DNA of 9,376 bases, taken from Acidobacteriota bacterium (lineage in GTDB: Bacteria > Acidobacteriota > Terriglobia > Acidiferrales > UBA7541). This document shows positions 6,321 through 9,376 of this stretch, piece by piece. The position numbers and the translations under genes are program-made. The stretch spans positions 1 through 9,376 of the forward strand of contig PKXT01000293.1 of NCBI GenBank assembly GCA_003133505.1, written 5' to 3'. The stretch's first letter is position 1. Every line of letters begins with the position of its first letter. The notes below the pieces were generated by a model. That model was not told where the DNA came from and did no database searches. It saw nothing but the letters and a program-made list of their open reading frames with translations.

Positions 6321-6965
6321 TCAGTCCGGCGAAGAACTCTCAGATGACGAACCAGGGCGGCCCAGTGAGAATTGTTTTTCCGTTCCGGCGGCCATCCGCC
6401 GCATGTTTTCGGCGTGGCGGGCGATGATCAATGTGCAGATAGCCACCGTCCCCCAGGTCACCGCATTCGGCGGAGCATAGCCTGGCTGATACAGGACGTA
6501 CATTAATAAGGGAGTGATTGCGGCCGCGGCTACCGACCCCAGCGAAACATAACGCCAGAATATAATCACCAGGAACCAGATTAGAAGGGCCGTCAATATG
6601 GCCGGAGCGCTGATGAGCAGCAATACCCCCAAGCCGGTTGCTACGCCGCGACCTCCGTGAAAGCGAAGCCAGACGGGAAACACGTGCCCCACTAGGGCGC
6701 AAACCGCCGCCAGCATCATCCAACGAATGTTGTGGCCGGTAATCACGCCGGCCAATGCGACCGCGGCATAACCCTTCGCGGCATCAAGGACCAGGGTCAG
6801 CAAGCCCGCGCCCGAGCCGGCCACGCGCGCCACATTGGTTGCGCCGATGTTTCCACTGCCCTCCGCGCGGACGTCGCGGCGATGGCTAAGCCAAACGATC
6901 AGCAGTCCGAAGGGAATAGCGCCCAGCAAATATGCGCCAATCGGGATTAACCAGAAAGCGTTCAC
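6321..6965 (-). CDS. plsY: Acyl-phosphate:glycerol-3-phosphate acyltransferase PlsY
   Basis: PlsY is an inner-membrane enzyme that transfers a fatty acyl group from acyl-phosphate to glycerol-3-phosphate, making lysophosphatidic acid. Hydrophobic spans lie near 3-27, 53-75, 81-98, 111-137, 143-160 and 168-182. The three family motifs are present: GSGNIGATNVAR (36-47), GHVFPVWLRFHGGRGVAT (93-110) and HAENMRRMAAGTE (184-196); DAAKG (61-65) is also conserved. In motif 2 the family almost always reads GGKG, whereas here residue 106 is Arg (codon CGC at 6650-6648). The start is a GTG at 6965 that overlaps the thpR stop in a GTGA quartet, and the stop abuts gpsA. The C-terminal 15 residues are Ser-rich and probably disordered. 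The length of 214 is normal. PlsX, which makes the acyl-phosphate, is not in this window. Confidence 0.96.
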   Translation of the reverse strand: MNAFWLIPIGAYLLGAIPFGLLIVWLSHRRDVRAEGSGNIGATNVARVAGSGAGLLTLVLDAAKGYAAVALAGVITGHNIRWMMLAAVCALVGHVFPVWLRFHGGRGVATGLGVLLLISAPAILTALLIWFLVIIFWRYVSLGSVAAAAITPLLMYVLYQPGYAPPNAVTWGTVAICTLIIARHAENMRRMAAGTEKQFSLGRPGSSSESSSPD

Positions 6966-7543
6966 TTCGATTTCTCCAAAGGTTTTTCCACGAAAGAAAA
7001 AGTTTCCAACCGAGTGTACTCCGCGCCGGTTGGTTTCAGATGACTCTGATATAGGGAAAATTCCGAAACAGTCACGCCTCCAAATTCGGGCTGATGGTTT
7101 TTGCGTTCGGCCAGCGTTTGAAGAAGGGGTGCGGAGGATTTCGCTTCGGGAAAGCGCGCCAGGGTGAGATGAGGACGGAATGCCCGCTGTTCGGGCGTGA
7201 ATCCAACAGCGACTACCGCTCCTTCAATATCGGCGGCCAGGGTCGTAAGGTTTTCCGAGGGTTTCACACCTACCCAAAACACGCGCGGCCGGCGGCCACG
7301 GGGGAAAAATTCCGCGCCTCGAAAATTCATTGTTACCGGTTGCAGTGACCGCACGGGCGCGAGAACAGAGTGTATGGCTTCCAATTTCTCCTCGCCAACA
7401 TTGCCAAGAAATTTCAGGGTTACGTGCTGTCCTTCGGTTCGCGTCCAGCGCGCCCCCGGAGAAACCTGGCGCAGCGGAGTTGTGAATGCACGCAGCGTAG
7501 CGCGAACGTGCTCTGGAATATCCAACGCGACGAAAAGGCGCAC
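6962..7543 (-). CDS. thpR: RNA 2',3'-cyclic phosphodiesterase (ThpR/LigT family)
   Basis: Members of this 2H phosphoesterase family open RNA 2',3'-cyclic phosphates to 2'-phosphates and were first described as 2'-5' RNA ligases. The two hallmark HxT motifs are present as HVTLKFLG (40-47, His40 and Thr42) and HLTLAR (125-130, His125 and Thr127). MRLFVALDIP at the N-terminus and FFPRGRRPRVFWVGV (79-93) are typical of the family. The length of 193 residues is normal. The start is a GTG at 7543, one base after the cinA TAG, and the stop TGA overlaps the plsY GTG by 4 nt, so it sits in a tightly coupled run. The RNA substrate in the cell is not known for most members and nothing in the sequence identifies it here. 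Confidence 0.94.
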   Translation of the reverse strand: MRLFVALDIPEHVRATLRAFTTPLRQVSPGARWTRTEGQHVTLKFLGNVGEEKLEAIHSVLAPVRSLQPVTMNFRGAEFFPRGRRPRVFWVGVKPSENLTTLAADIEGAVVAVGFTPEQRAFRPHLTLARFPEAKSSAPLLQTLAERKNHQPEFGGVTVSEFSLYQSHLKPTGAEYTRLETFSFVEKPLEKSK

Positions 7544-7544
7544 G

Positions 7545-8798
7545 CTAATTCACGCCGCACGAACCCGGCAGGAAATAGCGGCGCACCCAATCCAATGCCA
7601 CTTGCGAAGCCTGCCAGCGGACGCGCTCGCGGTCGCCGGGAAAGACGAAGCGCGATTCGCGAGTGTTATTTTCGTCGGCGAAAGCGATATGCACCATTCC
7701 GACGGGCTTTTCCGGAGTGCCTCCGCCAGGCCCCGCAATTCCTGTGATTCCTATTCCGAGCGTTGCTTTACTGCGGCGGCGAATCCCTTCAGCCATTGCG
7801 ATGGCCACTTCGGAGCTTACCGAGCCTCGCGTCGCGATCATTGCCGGAGACACATCGGCGAGAGCGGTCTTGGCTTCATTGCTGTAGCAAACCACCCCGC
7901 TAATAAAATATGCCGAACTTCCCGGCACACGGGTGAGGCGTTCAGCCACCAGGCCGCCCGTGCAGCTTTCCGCTGTTGCGATCGTGGCGTGATTAGCTGT
8001 AAGAGCCTTAGCCACAACGTTCTCAAATGTCTCACCAACGCTCGAAAAAATGTGGTCACCGAGCGCAACTTCGATTTTCGCGGTCAATTCGTCCAGGATA
8101 TGTCGGGCTGCCTCGGCGTCGGCCGACCACATGCGTGGATGAATTTGGATTTCGCCCTGTCCGGCCAGAATGGTCGTTTCCACGTTTGGGTAACTCGAAT
8201 AAATGGGAGCGATAATCTCTTCCAGATGCGATTCGCCCATACCGGTGACCCGAATCTCGCACTTCACCAGCCGTATCCCGGCGCCGCGCCGCGCCAACCG
8301 CCGCACCACCTCTTGCTCAAACATTCCCTCCATTTCATTGGGGGGACCAGGAAGCAGGATGATGCGGCGTCCGCGAGGTTCCAGCCACAAACCCGGCGCC
8401 GTTCCGCGGGGGTTGGGAAGGATTTCAGCTCCTTCCGGGACCATGGCCTGGCGTATGTTGATTTCTGGCATGGCGCGGCTCATTCGCTTGAAACGCTCGC
8501 GAATGTGTTGCAGTGTTTCCTGGTCGAGTTTTAGAGCCAGTCCCAGAAGCCCGGATACAGCCTCGCGTGTCTGGTCGTCCAAGGTGGGGCCCAGTCCGCC
8601 CGTGGAAATCACTACTTCCGCGCGGTGCAGGGCTTCGGAAAAGGCATCGCGAATATCGCCGGGTTGATCGCCGACAATTGTTTTTCGCGACACCCGAATC
8701 CCCAGCATACTTAGTCTGCCAGTCAGAAAAAGGGAATTGGTATCCAGCCGGTCGGGAGTGAGCAGTTCGGAGCCGACAGCAATGATTTCCGCGTTCAT
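7545..8798 (-). CDS. cinA: CinA-family protein (MoCF-like domain plus NMN amidohydrolase domain)
   Basis: The protein has the full two-domain CinA architecture. The N-terminal MoCF-biosynthesis-like domain (about 1-170) starts MNAEIIAVGSELLTP and contains STGGLGPTLDD (65-75) and LLPGPPNEME (148-157); in characterised CinA proteins this domain has ADP-ribose pyrophosphatase activity. The C-terminal PncC-type domain (about 258-410) contains ATAESCTGGL (274-283) and GITGIAGPGGGTPEKPVG (350-367), features of nicotinamide mononucleotide deamidase, which converts NMN to nicotinic acid mononucleotide. Both point to NAD salvage and repair, with an older link to competence that is not universal. The length of 417 residues matches full-length members. 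The ATG at 8798 is preferred because the family starts MxAEIIxVGSE; no clear Shine-Dalgarno precedes it. The frame stays open upstream for 20 codons to the TAG of the preceding gene. It is followed by thpR after a single base. Confidence 0.95.
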   Translation of the reverse strand: MNAEIIAVGSELLTPDRLDTNSLFLTGRLSMLGIRVSRKTIVGDQPGDIRDAFSEALHRAEVVISTGGLGPTLDDQTREAVSGLLGLALKLDQETLQHIRERFKRMSRAMPEINIRQAMVPEGAEILPNPRGTAPGLWLEPRGRRIILLPGPPNEMEGMFEQEVVRRLARRGAGIRLVKCEIRVTGMGESHLEEIIAPIYSSYPNVETTILAGQGEIQIHPRMWSADAEAARHILDELTAKIEVALGDHIFSSVGETFENVVAKALTANHATIATAESCTGGLVAERLTRVPGSSAYFISGVVCYSNEAKTALADVSPAMIATRGSVSSEVAIAMAEGIRRRSKATLGIGITGIAGPGGGTPEKPVGMVHIAFADENNTRESRFVFPGDRERVRWQASQVALDWVRRYFLPGSCGVN

Positions 8799-8858
8799 GC
8801 CGAGTGGAATTTGCCGGAAAGAATTTTCATCGAAGCGGTTCAGAATATCGGGAAAGTG

Positions 8859-9376
8859 CTAGCCGAAAAGCGGCATGCCTTGGACGTCCCAGGGCAGGCT
8901 GTAAAGGGCGCTGGAAGTCGCCAGCACGGCGAGGTGATCTCGCAATGCCACACCTACCAGCCCACCCCCCGCCAGTACCAACTCGGCTTGGCCCGAGGGC
9001 GAGATGCGAATGATGCCGCGATGTCCACCGAGCGACGCGGCCACGAACAGGTTGCCGCCAATATCGAACGCCATGCCTTGCGGACGCCCTAGCCCGCGAT
9101 AGAAAACGTGAACCTCGCCTTCCGGCGTGATTCGCCACACGCGATCAAAACTGGATTGTGTCGGACCGGTCACAAATAGATCGCCTGCGGCGCTAAAGGC
9201 GAGGTGATAGGCCGCTACGGAAGGTTCCAGTGTGGCGAACACATAGATTTGACGGTCGCGGCTGATCTTGAAAATCGTACCGCTGCGGTCGCCCACATAG
9301 AGGTTTTGATTCCGATCAAACGCAATCCCCGTTGCGACTCCCATGCCCTCGGCGTAGGTGGTCATGGTCCCGTTCG
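8859..9376 (-). CDS. NHL/SMP-30-like beta-propeller protein, C-terminal part (5' truncated by window edge)
   Basis: About 171 codons are present before the TAG at 8861-8859, and the start lies beyond the right edge: residues Asn-Gly-Thr precede the internal Met at 9365 in frame. Repeated units of the type GIAFDRNQNLYVGDRSGTIFK, HLAFSAAGDLFVTG with RVWRITPEGEVHVF, and GMAFDIGGNLFVAAS with GIIRISPSGQAEL are blades of a beta-propeller as in NHL, SMP-30 and gluconolactonase-like proteins. These proteins bind ligands or hydrolyse lactones, but the metal-binding residues of true SMP-30 enzymes cannot be assessed from this part, so activity is unknown. The last 25 residues no longer fit the repeat and probably close the propeller. 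The gene ends 60 bp before cinA and is in the same reading frame as cinA, so it is probably in the same transcript. Confidence 0.8.
   Translation of the reverse strand, partial: NGTMTTYAEGMGVATGIAFDRNQNLYVGDRSGTIFKISRDRQIYVFATLEPSVAAYHLAFSAAGDLFVTGPTQSSFDRVWRITPEGEVHVFYRGLGRPQGMAFDIGGNLFVAASLGGHRGIIRISPSGQAELVLAGGGLVGVALRDHLAVLATSSALYSLPWDVQGMPLFG

Noticed and set aside
7197..8534. A 445-codon open frame on the plus strand, antisense to thpR and cinA
   Set aside because: It lies opposite two genes with unmistakable family motifs, its product is rich in Arg, His and Cys with no recognisable domain, and it has no ribosome binding site. It is a by-product of GC-rich codon use on the other strand.
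8795..8830. An 11-residue open frame on the minus strand whose TGA overlaps the cinA ATG (ATGA)
   Set aside because: The geometry resembles a coupled leader peptide, but there is no ribosome binding site, no regulatory codon run and no attenuator hairpin. Chance is the simpler explanation.
1..9376. Mobile elements, CRISPR arrays, tRNA/rRNA genes, riboswitches, defence or secretion systems
   Set aside because: No transposase or integrase, no regularly spaced repeats, no cloverleaf or rRNA-like segments and no FMN-riboswitch-like leader were seen. There is no spacer before ribD or ribE that could hold a riboswitch.

Overview
The window looks like a chromosomal housekeeping segment from a moderately GC-rich Gram-negative bacterium. 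The style of the proteins and the gene neighbourhood (secreted unknown protein, SMP-30/NHL-type propeller, CinA-ThpR-PlsY-GpsA, FtsY-RibD-RibE) suggest Acidobacteriota, possibly close to Koribacter or Terriglobia. That assignment is inference from family resemblance: no rRNA or other phylogenetic marker is present.

Layout. On the plus strand, positions 1-915 hold the 3' part of an APC-superfamily amino-acid permease. It is followed by a 103-bp spacer and then a secreted protein of unknown function (1019-2191) with a good Shine-Dalgarno sequence. From 2281 to the right edge everything runs on the minus strand. In order of transcription (right to left) the genes are: a truncated NHL/SMP-30-like propeller (8859 to the edge), cinA (7545-8798), thpR (6962-7543), plsY (6321-6965), gpsA (5316-6320), an 81-bp spacer, ftsY (4218-5234), ribD (3050-4240) and ribE (2281-3087). 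The plus-strand unknown gene and ribE converge across an 89-bp gap that carries one weak terminator candidate.

How the genes work together. cinA-thpR-plsY-gpsA are packed with a 1-nt gap, a 4-nt GTGA overlap and a direct TGA-ATG junction, so they are very probably one transcript with coupled translation. GpsA makes sn-glycerol-3-phosphate from dihydroxyacetone phosphate and NAD(P)H, and PlsY acylates it, which is the first step of phospholipid synthesis. CinA-type proteins act in pyridine-nucleotide salvage and ThpR acts on RNA 2',3'-cyclic phosphates. After the spacer, ftsY (SRP receptor), ribD and ribE overlap by 23 and 38 nt. RibD and RibE are early and final enzymes of riboflavin synthesis; ribBA and ribH are not in the window. 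The 81-bp gpsA-ftsY spacer carries a paired TTAGTT-type repeat and nested dyads and is the only plausible internal regulatory site of the minus-strand run.

I see no mobile element, CRISPR array, tRNA, rRNA or defence system, and no convincing new multi-gene system. The points most worth a second look are the unknown secreted protein, the repeat pair before ftsY, the Gly/Ser/Asn/Asp-rich insertion and homopolymer runs in ribE, and an Arg in place of the usual Lys in the PlsY GGKG motif.
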